64,000 bases of DNA. Origin: Psilocybe azurescens (taxonomy: Eukaryota; Basidiomycota; Agaricomycetes; Agaricales; Agrocybaceae). Below are positions 1 through 11,618 of this stretch, piece after piece. The stretch is from positions 310,001 to 374,000 of the forward strand of contig JAJIRX010000160.1 of the NCBI GenBank assembly GCA_023853785.1, written 5' to 3'. The notes under the pieces are model-generated. The model did no database searches, was not told the DNA's origin, and was given only the letters and a program-made list of their open reading frames with translations. Position numbers and translations under genes: made by a program. Within the stretch, counting starts at the first letter, position 1, and every line of letters begins with the position of its first letter.

Positions 1-1679
1 CGAATAGAGGTTTCAAGCTCGGCAATACTGTTGAAGCAAATTGAGATGCCGACAGATTTTGGGATATTACGAAGACATTGGGTAAAATATAAGGTAATAG
101 TTGAGTGTCTTTCATCTACAGAAGTTAAGTATGCACTGCCAGACAGACAAACCACGCCGCTACTCACTTCTTCCAGTAACGAAGGCAGAATCTTTCTAGT
201 CCGTAACCCTTCAGAAAACCTATCCAGAACGGTTGTTAGGCCTTTCATGAAAGAGATTTTCTCTTCTCGTGTCTTTGCTGTAAAGTTTGAACGATCTAAG
301 AAATTCAAGGTCGAGATGGGCAGAGAAGAGAAGAAGGCATGCGATGGGAGCGTCTCCGGAGTAGGTCTTGAACCATAGTGTCGAGTGATCAAGGACCTGA
401 GAAGTACTGTATCGGTCAAAAAAACTTTCGTAAGTCTGGCAATGATATCAAAATCGATAGAATAGCACCTTGGAGGTCACTATCAAGTCTGTCCATCCCA
501 GGGAGAGGCTTTGAAGCATTATCACGCAGTCCGCCGAGACTGCCATGATTTTTGAAAGGAGGGTTTCCCTTGCAGTGCACTGCATACAGTATGCACCCAA
601 GTGAATACATATCAGAGGCCGTTACGAGCTGCTCATCCAGAGCATATTCAGGAGCTGGCGTGAAAGACTAAGTCCAGAATGCCTTTACGTCAACAAAGAA
701 AACTTACCCATGTAATCGAATGACCGTTGGATATAGGGTGGTACTCTTCCATCAAACGTTGGAAACTCCCAGCGGGTTGTTCCACCTCCGGGGGTTTGTA
801 GTAATATAGTCAGTCCTAGACCTGAGATTTTCCAATCTCCCTATTCAGAGTAATGTCAAGTCTGAGCTTCTAAAAATATAATTCCCAGAATGACTAACAG
901 CACCGTTGATCACAACAGTTTCGGGAGACAAATGTGAATGAATCAGTTTGGCAGATGTATGGAGAAATGAGAGCCCTTTGCATATTTGAAGCACTCCTTT
1001 TGGATCTAGAGTTTGGGACAGTGAATTCAGGTTCAGAGGGTCAAAAAGCAGTAGTTTGTATACCTCGATTTCATCGAGTTCGACGAGGGAAGTTTGTCGG
1101 CCGGAATCTGGAATGGCTAATTGAAGGGACGCCAGCACTGGTTCGGTTGCGAACATGATCTCGTTTCGTGTTTCTTCCAATGGTTCCACCATTTCTTCAG
1201 TAGGACGTATGTAAGTTTAGTAGTCTTCTCTATACAGTGAAGAAGTCACCTAGGATGGAAGGATGTCGCAGTCTGCCCAGAGCTGATGCCTGATAGATTG
1301 CGTGGAGGCAATAATTAATCGATGGTATATGGGTCATATAACGCAGATAACGCACCTCTGCCTTCATAACTTCAATCACTCTCTCCTTGGACTGCGGGCC
1401 TAATCTTTCCATGTCGGGTCCTCGTTTGTCGAATGTCCATACAGACACGCGTTTGTTAGTGACTTTATGCCATGCTGATTGTACCTTCCACAAGCCAATA
1501 TGAAAAGTGGGAGTTGCAGCAGGTGGAGCAGAAAGTGAGGTTCCGGTTGAGGTTCCTCCTGGAGTAGACGGCCTGCTAGTACCCAATCCCAGCCCCTGTG
1601 ACGGAGACCCGATGCTGTATGACTGGTTTATGTTGGTCCGGACAAAGAAGGAACTGGCAGCAGCAAACATGTTGGCCAT
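1..1679 (-). CDS. SCY1-like pseudokinase, SCYL2 type (3' part beyond left edge)
   Basis: SCYL2 proteins bind clathrin and act in endosome/Golgi traffic. The start at 1679 opens with MANMFAAASSFF, then a Ser/Gly/Pro-rich linker and FHIGLWKVQSAWHKVTNKRV, an atypical N-lobe lacking a clear glycine loop. Later exons give RHPSILEMVEPLEETR, LSFLHTSAKLIHSHLSPE and SDMYSLGCILYAVH. The HRD triad is replaced by SHLSPE, as expected of this pseudokinase family. Near the left edge, exons encode SFMKGLTTVLDRFSEGL and LLPYILPNVFVISQNLSA, matching the HEAT-like region after the kinase fold. At least six introns are visible. The frame after the intron ending near 1010 needs one more A (T4 at 998-1001). The gene continues past base 1. 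Assignment rests on remembered family features; confidence is high. Confidence 0.88.
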
Positions 1680-1839
1680 CCCAATAGGTGAAAGGACTTG
1701 ATGTCCAAGTAGTCCTTAGTGGATATCTATGGTCGTAAGTTAAAGGACTCAAGTCCGATCATACCTTCCTAATTTGATGCAGCAGTGCTATGGACACTCG
1801 ACATTCGATACGCACACTGTCAGCCACTTGTTACTAGGA

Positions 1840-1847
1840 CCATAAAT
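1840..1847 (+). promoter_or_regulatory. Possible TATA-like box upstream of the 1903 gene
   Basis: The sequence cataaata lies about 55 bp before the ATG at 1903, in the gap between two divergent genes. This is weak evidence, because such AT-rich words are common. Confidence 0.25.
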
Positions 1848-1902
1848 ACTATGTCCTCTGTGCCCACTATATTTCTTACTTCTTTACTCATAACTCTTCC
1901 TA

Positions 1903-3680
1903 ATGAGATTCTTCAAGGCTTTCAACCTCCTCCATCGCCGGACTAAATCCGCCACTTTCGTACCAGGCGTTTCAGCACACACACTAGACTTCCCGACAGT
2001 TACCACAGATCTAAGGAGCTCATCGTTTACTGTAAGAGAGGGCTGTCACAATGCTGCCCCACTTTCTCTGTTCGATTTGGTCACTTCGAACCAACCGCCA
2101 ATTCCTGTCAATTTCAATCATCTGCACGACACTTCTGATCGTGTACTAGGAATATGGCGCTCTCGTCGCAACAGCGACAGAAACTCGTTGGCTAGTCTTC
2201 AATCCTCTGTCAACAAAGAAATCTCTCGACTTTCTGAAGCTGTCAATTTCTGGATTCTGGAATATACCAAAATCCAGAATCTATTGAGGACTGCCACGAA
2301 GAGTTGGTTGCTGAAAGACTGAAAACAGTCAAGCTTGAGAAAGTCATTGAAGAGGTAAGAAAAGAAAACACGACCTTGAGCGCACCTCTCGATCTTCATC
2401 AAAGGATGCTGGCAACACGAATCTTACAGGATTTTCAGGAGATACCAGTAGGACATGCCAAACGATATCGATCCCAGACCAAAAGAATCAGGTTATTTTG
2501 TACCCACGAACACAGCTACCAAGCACATCATCTGGTTCCGATTCCCTGAGCGAGTCGATAAAACCAAGGACGCTGGATGAATATTCATTTGCTCTCCGAA
2601 TGACTCTCATGGCTCGAAAGGAGCTTCGCGATCAGAAAAAATTACCAAGTTTTGGAAAAATATCGCAGTGACCGTTGACGAACATCATGTCATTACTCCT
2701 TCTGTTTCGACAATCTCGTCTATACGTGACGTTATACCTTCTGACCGACAGGCTGCTGTTCAGGCGCTTATATCACGTCGTGCCTTATCTGCTGAGCTAA
2801 AGGTCGAAACAACTTCTGCGACCACTTACAATACCCGAGCAAAGGCAGAAGACGTGGTTCCCGAGAAGGTTGCCTGTACTCTTACTTCATCTCTTTCTAA
2901 GACTTCAGGTTTTTCTGGTCTAGGGCCCTTGGCAAGCGAGTCTATGAAGCAAGAGATTAATATTCTGTTCGGATCCAGTAGTATTCCCAGACGCTTGGCA
3001 TCATCTCCTACTCGCCAAAATGGCTCTTTGGAAGTCTCCAGGTCCACGAGCTCTAAGGGAGAATTATTGGGCAATATAAATCATAGTATCAGCATTGAAT
3101 CATTCGAAGATATAAGTATGATTTTCCAGGTATGCTCAAGATGTTTTCACAGGTCATGAAAATACTTAGCTCATTAAACTAGAGAGCATTTGGCGTGGAT
3201 AGTAATTCCAAGAGCAAGACGGTGGGCCAACTCAGCAAAGATAGTGGTCCTGCTTTAATCAATATCCATTTACCGAATTCTATTTCAAGCAAAGAACTCA
3301 TAGCTTCGTCTTCATCCGGCTGTCTTCCCATTTCTTCCCTAACCTCGACGTATTCCCAAGTTTGGGTAAACGTTGAATCTCCTAAGCCAGAGACAGATAA
3401 TACAGTGGTAGGCAATTCCCATGCTACGATCAATGCACCACATCAGACGATAAAGCTGGCCAGCAAGGAATGCACATCACGCCGGTCGTGGCAGAGATAT
3501 ATGTCCAGGTCTTCCATACCGAACCGGAGAAGCGGAGAAGATCAGTTACCTTCGAAGGAGATCGTCATGCAAAAACCAGCTGAAGGAAAAGAGAATAGTG
3601 GGTTTTCGATGTCGCTTCCTGCCTTCAAGAAGAGGAATTCTCGATTACCGGTACCAGTCTTCACGCCAACTGGTCGTTGA
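1903..3680 (+). CDS. Unknown protein with short coiled coil and Ser-rich tail
   Basis: I do not recognise this gene. The start at 1903 gives MRFFKAFNLLHRRTKSATFV. A heptad-like segment follows around 2290-2370 (EELVAERLKTVKLEKVIEEV), then a charged stretch (SFALRMTLMARKELRDQKK), then a long Ser/Thr-rich low-complexity region. It ends at 3680 with KKRNSRLPVPVFTPTGR. At least three coding segments are supported: 1903 to about 2300, about 2300-3130, and about 3185-3680 after an intron starting near 3130. The frame shifts around 2280-2310 and again at an A6 run (2636-2641), where A7 would restore the reading. It is divergent from the SCYL2 gene and convergent with the RGG protein. It may be a cytoskeletal or cell-cycle phosphoprotein, but that is a guess. 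Confidence 0.6.
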
Positions 3681-3811
3681 ATTGCCGTGCGTGCCGTATG
3701 TAGATGTAATGGAATTTATAGTTTAGAACATCAAGTTGAAAGATGCAGTGTTTGGATAGCTTCATGTAAGTATCACAGATACGGGTATAATAAAATGAAA
3801 AATCAGGAGAA

Positions 3812-4675
3812 TCACGTAGAAGGGGCTTGGTCACTGGCTTCTGTTTTGGGCGCTTCTGACACCGGAGTAATTGATTGGGCTATCTCGCGACGATTGTTAA
3901 TGCTGCCACCACGACCGCCGGCTCCTCTGCCTCTGCCTCGACCGCGACCTCTTGGATGTGGAGGAGCGTGTCCTCCTCGAACCCAATTGCCTCCAGATTC
4001 AGCATTTGCTTCGGGTGCAGTCGTAGACGACGGCGCTGCAGTGTCAGGCGCAGAGACTTGGGGCGCAGGATCAGTCTGGGAAGAAGAAGGTTGGGGTCTA
4101 ACATTCCGTGGGCCACTACGATCGTTTGAAGGTTTCCCAGAGTCCCATTCGCGGCTTTGGACCTTGGCCATTTTACGTTGTGCATTCTGATCGCGCGCAC
4201 GGTCGATCTCTGACTGTATTTTGCGGTTCTGCACCTGTTTTGCGCGTTCTAATTCCTGTGTCTGACGGAAAGCGGCTTCGTCTGCTTGTACATCCTATAG
4301 ACACCGATTGAGTTACGTTCTACATATAATGATCAAATAGACCGACTATTCTTCTCTGTTTGATCTTTTCGTTTTGTTCTCGGATGCGTGTCATTCTCTC
4401 CTCGAGAGCTTCATCACTTAGTTTATCCTTGAATCACATATTTGTATGATGCTAGAAGGACAAGGTAAAGAGAGTCTTACCCTTTGACTGCCGCCTGTCT
4501 TTACACGTTCTGGATTTACATATGGCTTTTCCTTGTGCTCCTTCCTGGAAGCATCGGGAGGGACAGTCTGCGAAGGTGATTCCACATCCACTGGCTCCTG
4601 AGATCCTTCCCGGGTTTCTTCGGCAGTCTGCTGGGAGAAGTCAAGTCCTAGGGCATTGGATGAGTTCTGGGCCAT
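3812..4675 (-). CDS. CCDC9-like RGG-box protein
   Basis: Three exons were read: 4675-4481, 4427-4347 and 4294-3812, all phase 0, giving 252 residues. The start MAQNSSNALGLDF lies just upstream of an acidic linker. Exon 2 encodes the charged helix LEERMTRIREQNEKIKQRRI, and exon 3 continues it to KMAKVQSREWDSGK. A basic RGR/GRG stretch follows (about residues 205-225), then a Ser/Thr-rich tail. Helix plus EWD.GK plus RGG resembles CCDC9 and similar RNA-associated proteins; this is inference. The donor of intron 2 reads GTCGGT, which is weak. It is convergent with the unknown gene at 1903-3680 and divergent from PGK, 157 bp apart. Confidence 0.7.
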
Positions 4676-4802
4676 GTTGGACGAGATGTGAAGAGGTCGA
4701 TTAAGGACGATGGAGAATTAATAGACGAAACCCTAACCTCGCTGTGAGGTCTAGGCTATCCCAGAAAGGAAAATCAGCTGTGCCATAAATATCGGCGAGA
4801 TT

Positions 4803-4832
4803 ACCCATCTCCCCATCGTCTCTCCATCTACC
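4803..4832 (+). promoter_or_regulatory. Pyrimidine-rich leader before PGK start
   Basis: A C/T-rich tract of about 30 bases sits directly before the ATG. Such CT tracts are common next to transcription starts of highly expressed fungal genes, which fits a glycolytic gene. No TATA box is obvious. Confidence 0.4.
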
Positions 4833-6460
4833 ATGTCCCTCTCAAACAAACTCTCAATTACTGACCTTGATCTCAAGGGAAAGCGCGTCCTCATTCGCGT
4901 CGACTTCAACGTCCCAATCCAGGACGGCAAGATCACCAACCCCGCCGTACGTAATCTATATTTGACTCCTATCGCTATGTTTCATCTTTTCGTAGAGAAT
5001 CGTAGCTGCTCTGCCAACCGTTAAGTATGCTCTGGAGAATGGTATGCGCTCTCCTTTTCTGCGTCCTATATTGTGTCTCAATCGCTCAATTACAGGTGCT
5101 CGCGCCGTCATCTTGATGTCACATCTCGGACGCCCCGACGGTAAAGTCGTCGAAAAGTACTCCCTGAAACCCGTCGCCGCAGAAGTGGAGAAACAACTCG
5201 GAAAGGAGGTCATCTTCTTAAACGACTCTGTCGGACCTGAGGTGGAGAAAGCTGTCGTCTCTGCTCCAGAAGGTTCCGTCATTCTCCTTGAGAACTTGCG
5301 TTTCCACATTGAGGAGGAGGGCTCCGTTAAGAACAAGGACGGCAGCAAGATTAAGGCCGACCAAGCCAGCGTCACCAAATTCCGCGAGCAGCTCACCAAG
5401 CTCGGCGATGTCTACGTCAATGACGCCTTTGGTACCGCCCATCGTGCACATTCCAGTATGGTCGGCGTTAAGCTCCCCCAGAGAGCTGCTGGTTTCCTTA
5501 TGAAAAAGGAGTTGGAATACTTCGCTAAAGCCCTTGAAAAGCCCGAGCGTCCCTTCCTCGCCATCCTCGGCGGTGCCAAAGTCTCCGACAAGATCCAGTT
5601 GATCGACAACATGTTAGACAAGGTATTTGTAAACTTAATATGTTTATTTGACTCATACTAATGTACTTGCAGGTCAACTCTTTGATTATCTGTGGTGGAA
5701 TGTCTTTCACTTTCAAAAAGACTCTCGAGAATGTTTCCGTAAGTGCTCTGCTTATCTCCATCTTGGACATTTCACATAATGACGTCACACGTCACACTAG
5801 ATCGGTAACTCACTATTCGACGCAGCCGGCTCTGAAAAGGTCGCCGGGTTAGTTGAGAAAGCAAAGAAGAACAATGTCAAGCTGGTGTTCCCAATCGACT
5901 ATATCACTGCTGACAAGTTCGACAAGAACGCGCAGGTGAATCCAACAAAGATAGCGAGAGATGAAGATGTGACTAACAATAGTTGTCTAGACCGGAGTTG
6001 CCACCGATGAGCAAGGAATCCCAGACGGCTGGATGGGTCTCGACGCTGGTCCCAAGAGCCGTGAGCTTTTCAAGAAAACTGTGCTAGAAGCGAAGACTAT
6101 CCTGTGGAACGGGTAAGTGTCATCATTGCGTTGATAGATCCCTAGCAGTTATTTACATGGATCCAGTCCTCCTGGTGTCTTTGAATTCCCTGCTTTCGCT
6201 GAGGGTTCTAAGAACCTCCTCGACGCCACAATTGAAGCTGTCCAGGAGGGAGCTGTCGTCATTGTTGGTGGAGGTGACACCGCCACTGTGGTGGCCAACT
6301 ACGGCAAAGAAGACAAGCTCAGCCATGTCAGTACTGGAGGAGGTGCCAGCCTGGAACTTCTCGAGGGCAAGGTAAGCATAACATGGTTTCATATGTAGAC
6401 AGAATACTGATGGCTTGCTTGCAGACTCTGCCCGGTGTTGCTGAATTGAGCGAAAAGTGA
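4833..6460 (+). CDS. pgk1: Phosphoglycerate kinase
   Basis: This cytosolic glycolytic enzyme converts 1,3-bisphosphoglycerate and ADP to 3-phosphoglycerate and ATP. Eight exons join cleanly: 4833-4946, 4996-5041, 5096-5622, 5673-5738, 5801-5935, 5991-6112, 6167-6371 and 6425-6460. The product is 416 residues, the normal length. Visible motifs are [12 protein letters not shown] at the N-terminus, [31 protein letters not shown] (substrate side), [22 protein letters not shown], and the nucleotide-side [13 protein letters not shown] and [14 protein letters not shown]. All introns are GT-AG of about 50 nt. The frame is intact, unlike many neighbours. It converges on the Skt5 gene, with stops 212 bp apart. 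Confidence 0.98.
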
Positions 6461-6671
6461 CTAGCTGGGATGCTATGACCAAACCTACCATTAAAGTTAT
6501 TCCATAACAAAACATTATTACTATATAGAAAATGGACCCCATTGTAACAACACGAACTAGAGAAATGAATAAATAAATGAAGAGGCTTCGTATCAAATAC
6601 AGATCCCATGGTGATTGAGGTATCAAGTGATAAGAGACGGAACGAAGACGAAGTTTGTTGCGCCACATCGG

Positions 6672-8728
6672 TCAACTAATGACGCATTCGTCTTTAGCCT
6701 GTTGTCGCGTAGGACGTGCGACATTGCCACGTTTGTTGCCCATACGTTTCATCTCTGTTAATCGATTCATGGCACGCTTGTTACCTTGAGCTAGATTACC
6801 ATTACCGAGTCAATACAGAATTAATAACTTGCAAGAAGAGAATGCTCACCAGCAGCGCGCATGTACCATCGTTTGGCAAACTCAATGTCTTGCTTGATAC
6901 CTATGCCCACCTCTGCGTAGTACCCAACGGCGTACTCAGCCTTGCTCAGACCCTTATTAGCCGCCCGTCGGGCCCAGAGATAAGCTTCAGAATCACTCTG
7001 CTTGAGAACGCCTTCACTTCCGGTGAGATACCATCCACTGAGAGCGAGCTCTGCCTCCGCGTCTCCTTTCTCTGCAGCCTTGGTATACCATGCTATCGAG
7101 CGACGGGGGTCAACTGGACAGGCTAAAGAGCCGTACTCGTAGCACTGGCCGAGCTTATACTGCGAGGGAGTGTACCCCAGCTGCGCTGCCTGTGTGAGGA
7201 GGCTCTTGGAATACGCCGGGTCATACGGAACAAGTGCGCCCGTCTGGTTCTCGTAGAGCAGGGCCAGCTCGTGGACTGCGTGTGGGTTGTCCTCGTCGGC
7301 CTGCTCTGCTGCGCGCTTAAGCCAGCTGATGGCCTCTCGTGGGTTTTTGGGCTCGCCGAGCGCGCCATTCAGAAGAACCATGCCGAGCTTGAACATACCA
7401 GGCGTGTCGCCGAGTGACGCGGCCTTGCGGTAGAATGCGGCCGCACGCGAAGGCTCCTTCTTCGTGCCCGCGCCGATCTCGTTGCACACTGCAACGCGAT
7501 AGGATGCGGCGGCATGGTTCTGCTTCGCGGCTTGGAGGTAGAGGTGATACGCACGCTCGTGGTCGACCTGCAGGCCCAGCGCGCCAGTACCGTAGCAATT
7601 AGCAAGGAAAAACTGCGCCTCGTCGTACGCATCACCCTGTGTAGCCAGCCGGCGGACCACCTTGAGCGACTCGCCGACGAGAACTTCGCTGTACTTTTTA
7701 GCGCCACGTGCGTCCTTGTGGGCGTTACGGATGTTTTTGCGGCGTCGATGAGGTATTTAGCGTACAGGAAGTGGGCCTCTGGGTCTGGGTCGGCTTTGAT
7801 TCTCTGGCGGTACTGGTCTATGTACTCTTTTGTGAAAGGAGGGGAGCTGAGGTCGACTGCTTTGCTTTTCATGGAGGAAGGCGCGAGGGATGCGGAAGTG
7901 CCTGCTCGCTCGTACGCCGGACGGGGCTCGAATTCTTGTTGCTGTTGGACGGAATACTGGTCGCTGGATTGATATGATGGTTGGCCAGAGCTTCCAGAAT
8001 GGCCCGAGGAGATAGAAGCTGCGTAGACACTGCGATCTGAGGACATGGGAGGACCGGGAGCAAGAGGCCTGGACATAGGGGACCCGGAGGAGGAGGACCC
8101 ATGCCGAGTACATTGGAAGCAGCTGCAAAGAGAGGATTGTGGTAGCCTTGGGGAAGAGGAGGCTGCCATGCATGCTGCTGCTGCTGCTGCTGCTGCTGTT
8201 GGTGTGGTGGTGGTGGATATTGAGGATGCTGTGGTGACATGGAAGAGAAACTGTCTGGAGAGCGATAGCCACCGTTTTGCTGTTGCTGGTGGTAGTCCTC
8301 ATATTCGTAGGGGGGACGATTAGGAGGAGGACCATTGATATGATAGTGTTGCTGTGGAGGGACACCGTTGTCGCTATAGGCGGAGTGGGGGACAGAGGAG
8401 TAGCTTTGGTACTGCTGATTTGGAGGGAGGGTCATGGCATGTCTGGGAGCTGGAGGAAGGCGACTGTGGGCAGATCTAAGAGACATTGCTGAAGATGCAC
8501 GGGGTATAGGATCTGCAATTGACAAAGTGTTAAAAGAGTCTAAGGATGCAAGAGGATCCTGGAGTTGTTCGTGTTCCTGATACTGAGGCGGGTCCTGTGA
8601 AAAAGCTAAGGACTGGGTTCAAGAAGATGAAAATAGAGAAAGAAAGAGAATGATTAGCTACTCTGAGTGTTGGGGTCTGACTGTCTATGGGGACGGACAT
8701 CGTGGCCTGAGGGATTGGCGGTGGACAT
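6672..8728 (-). CDS. Skt5/Chs4-type chitin synthase activator (Sel1 repeats, CaaX end)
   Basis: Skt5/Chs4 proteins activate and localise a class IV chitin synthase (Chs3 type) at the membrane. The start at 8728 (MSTANPSGHDVRPHR) and an acceptor at CCTTAG keep the frame through the first intron. A Pro/Gln-rich N-terminus with a polyQ tract (about 8170-8200) leads to DLSSPPFTKEYIDQYRQRIK and then a series of Sel1 repeats, for example AAAFYRKAASLGDTPGMFKL and SIAWYTKAAEKGDAEAELAL. The last exon ends KDECVIS, a CaaX prenylation box known in this family. Two one-base frame breaks interrupt it: G4 at 8078-8081 (five expected) and T5 at 7734-7738 (six expected). A short intron near 6800-6840 separates the final exon. 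Confidence 0.92.
8170..8201 (-). repeat. CAG trinucleotide run encoding polyglutamine
   Basis: A near-perfect CAG (CTG on +) microsatellite encodes about nine Gln within the disordered N-terminus of the Skt5-like protein. Its length is likely to vary between strains. Confidence 0.85.
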
Positions 8729-8790
8729 GGAGGTGAGAAAGAAAGAATAATGATGTGATGTGACTATGTAATTTAAAACTAATAACCAAA

Positions 8791-11236
8791 CTACTGCCAA
8801 CTCCACTCTTCTACTCTTCTTTCTATCCAATGTCGCTCAATCCCCCGTCCTGTTCTTCGCACTTTGCTCACCTTTTCAACATTCGTCCTCACTGTAGCAC
8901 GATCCCCACCCTCAGGGTCTCCTGAAATCCATGTCTGGTCCAGCTCCTCTCCGTCCTCCGGTTTCTTCGCTTGCGCCTCCCGCGTGCTCTCTTCCGCCTT
9001 TTCCATCGCGCTCAAGTCCCACGTCTTTGGTCTGAAATTTCTAAAATGTGACATCTCGCCCCCATCGTCCATCCGCTTCCGCTTGTTACCAACTACTACA
9101 CTCTTCCCTCCCTCGTCGTCGCTCGGATACCCCATCGCCTGCTTCACTCTCCATCGCAATTCTCTCGCCACAGACGGCCCGTCCTTCACCCGGTCAGTCG
9201 GTACACTCTCTTTGGCCTCCTTCTTCGCCGTCTCACTCCCCGTCTCAAGAACTCGCGCCTCCGATACTAGGAACTCTGCAAGCGTCAGGATCCCATTCAG
9301 CACCCGTGGCGAGTATGATGCTCCTGATGCAGATTTCAAATCCCGCAGATACTTGTCTCCCACATACCAACACAGTCTGCAGCATAAGATTAGCATCTCG
9401 AGAAGCCGTAATCGATCACATGGCCTACTTTGTAAACATCGGGAACGTGAATTTTTTGGGCACCTGTGTCGCAATTTCAATTTCTCGCACACGCAGCTCT
9501 GTGGGGTATATGTCACTCCAGCTCTCCGTCAGATGGCTATCGCAACGTACGTGTTGCTACATCATATGAATGTAGGAAATTGCCGCCAAAAACAAGCGTA
9601 TCCACAGGCGTATGCTATAACGCGTCAGCAAATGATATGGCTACTCAATTAGGAAGCACTCACCACTGCATGAATCCATCCCGACGGAATGATCATAGTA
9701 TTGCCTTCTATCAGCTCTATCTTATACACCTCATCTACCATGTCCCCTAACCATGTCTGATACTGTAATTCACTGCCAGACCATTTTTCATACGCAGCCA
9801 AATTAGCCGGCGTTGGTCGTATGAAATAGAATACCTGAGTAAATGAATATTATGACCAAGCACTCGACACACTCAAAAAGACTCACTTTTGACCCATGAA
9901 GAATGTGATAATACACAGAAGATCCCGCAAAGTCAATATGCCAGTCCTAGATATCTATCAGCTCCAAGTTGTTTGTGCAATATCAAGCTCAGACATACCG
10001 TCCAGGCACCGGCCACTCCCATTAAACAATACAATTGCACTTTCGGATAGGCGTTGTTCTTGCCTTTCCTGGTGCTCGGCCAAAAGTTCTCTACCCAGTC
10101 CAAGTCTCTGACAATTTTAGGAGGGAGAATCATATTCGCAAGCTCCGTGCCCGAAATTTCTAAAGAAATCACGTTCAAGATCTTTTCGCGCTTCGATGGT
10201 TCCAATTCGACGTAATCCGCCCATTTACCCAGATTCCAACCTGGTGCTGTCGACTGTGAGGCAACATCTGGCCGAGTAAAATCAATGTCAATATGGAAAA
10301 TAATAATAAAACAAAAACAAAAAAATGACAACTCACCCATAACCTCCAATGGCGAATCTTCGCCAATGTATTCCGCTACGTGCTCGACAGTGAGGTCTCG
10401 AGGGGGCATTTTCATGCCGAGGCCTTCGGGCTGCTCGATAACGATAGGCTCACGCATCGCTGTTTCGTCGTCTTCCAGCCACGACTCGAGCTCACTGCCC
10501 TTCATCCTCTTGAACGAGTCCGGTTTGATCTCCTTCGTTTCCAGCATACGCAAGAAGCGGTTGGGATCCGAGCCTAAACCCGAGTTGAGGTTGGCATAGT
10601 CGCGCTGAGTGCGCTTCCGGGACGATTTGCGGGCGGGTGGTTTGAGAGTCATGATGCGAGTCGGATCGGCCTTAGTGCATGCTTCGCAATACCTGGCAAC
10701 GGATGAGAATGAGTGGTTGGGTTCAATTCAGTCAGAAATCAATTGGAATTTGAAACAGCGGTTTGGGACCGAAAATCCAAAAAGCCCAGCCCAAAAAATA
10801 TGTATCCAAAACAAAATATTTGTGAATAATAAAAAATGGGTGTGATGTCATTACTGAAATGCACTCGAACAACCCTGCCTGGCATCGTAAGAATTTGAGG
10901 TGCTCACCATTTCGCGATGTTCCTGACATCCTCCCCGTTCCCTACGCAGCGCCAATGGTACCAAGTGTTGCAGTTGTCGCATTCAATCCAGTTCTCCTTG
11001 CGTGACCCGTGCATGAGTTCCCGGGTTGCATCCGTGCATGCGGGACAGCGCTGTTCCGAGTCGTCGTCGTCGTGCGCATTCGCCTCCTCGGGGGCACCAG
11101 AATGCTCGTCGTGGTCATTCGCTGTCGGCTCTGGGGTATGAATTGGCGTCGTCAGCGGAGACTCCGTGTCCGCAGCTGTGGTCAAGGGTGCTTTGAGTGA
11201 GTTGCGATTCGACGAGCGACGTTTTGCCGGTGCCAT
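8791..11236 (-). CDS. JHD1/KDM2-type JmjC histone lysine demethylase with PHD finger
   Basis: Fe(II)/2-oxoglutarate enzymes of this family remove methyl groups from histone H3 lysines (H3K36 in the classic members). The start at 11236 gives [15 protein letters not shown], then an acidic linker and a PHD finger ([38 protein letters not shown] after an intron). A linker with [14 protein letters not shown] is conserved in the family. The JmjC core shows [20 protein letters not shown] with the HxD metal ligands, GSK, and [14 protein letters not shown] carrying the third His. The C-terminal region (8791-9380) has [20 protein letters not shown] and basic patches. About seven exons. It is the only clear chromatin eraser here. 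Confidence 0.92.
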
Positions 11237-11618
11237 ATTGAATTACGAATGAACGAAACTTGATTGGGTTTTCCGGTAATGCACAACGATGGGATATAGT
11301 CGACTTCAAGTGAGCGATCCAGCTCTGACCTTGGCTAAGTACTTAGCAGCAATGTTACTTTATGAATGCTCGCAAGTGTACCTTCTGCCAGCCAATGTTC
11401 AATTTCACCATGAATATAAATCATGTGACTCTTGAGTACTTTAAGCGCGTCGCGAATATTTGAATCCTTAAACTTCAACGTTCAACATCCAAACTACGCG
11501 CTGAATTATCGACCATTACTCTTATCAAGCTGTTTACACTGAGACTTACTGCTGCTAGTGCAAGGCACCCCCTATCTCTATCTTATTAACGCGAAACCGG
11601 ACTGTTACTACTATCGCC
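11237..11618. other. Divergent intergenic region JHD1/PNKP
   Basis: This 382-bp gap separates two genes transcribed away from each other, so it presumably holds both promoters. I see no ORF with family character and no convincing TATA box. Confidence 0.5.

Noticed and set aside
3687..4190. Open + strand frame over the RGG-protein exon
   Set aside because: It is the complement of the Gly/Arg-rich coding exon; the repetitive codons keep the opposite frames open.
8864..9652. 262-codon + strand frame
   Set aside because: It lies opposite the C-terminal exons of the JmjC gene, whose minus-strand reading carries clear family motifs.
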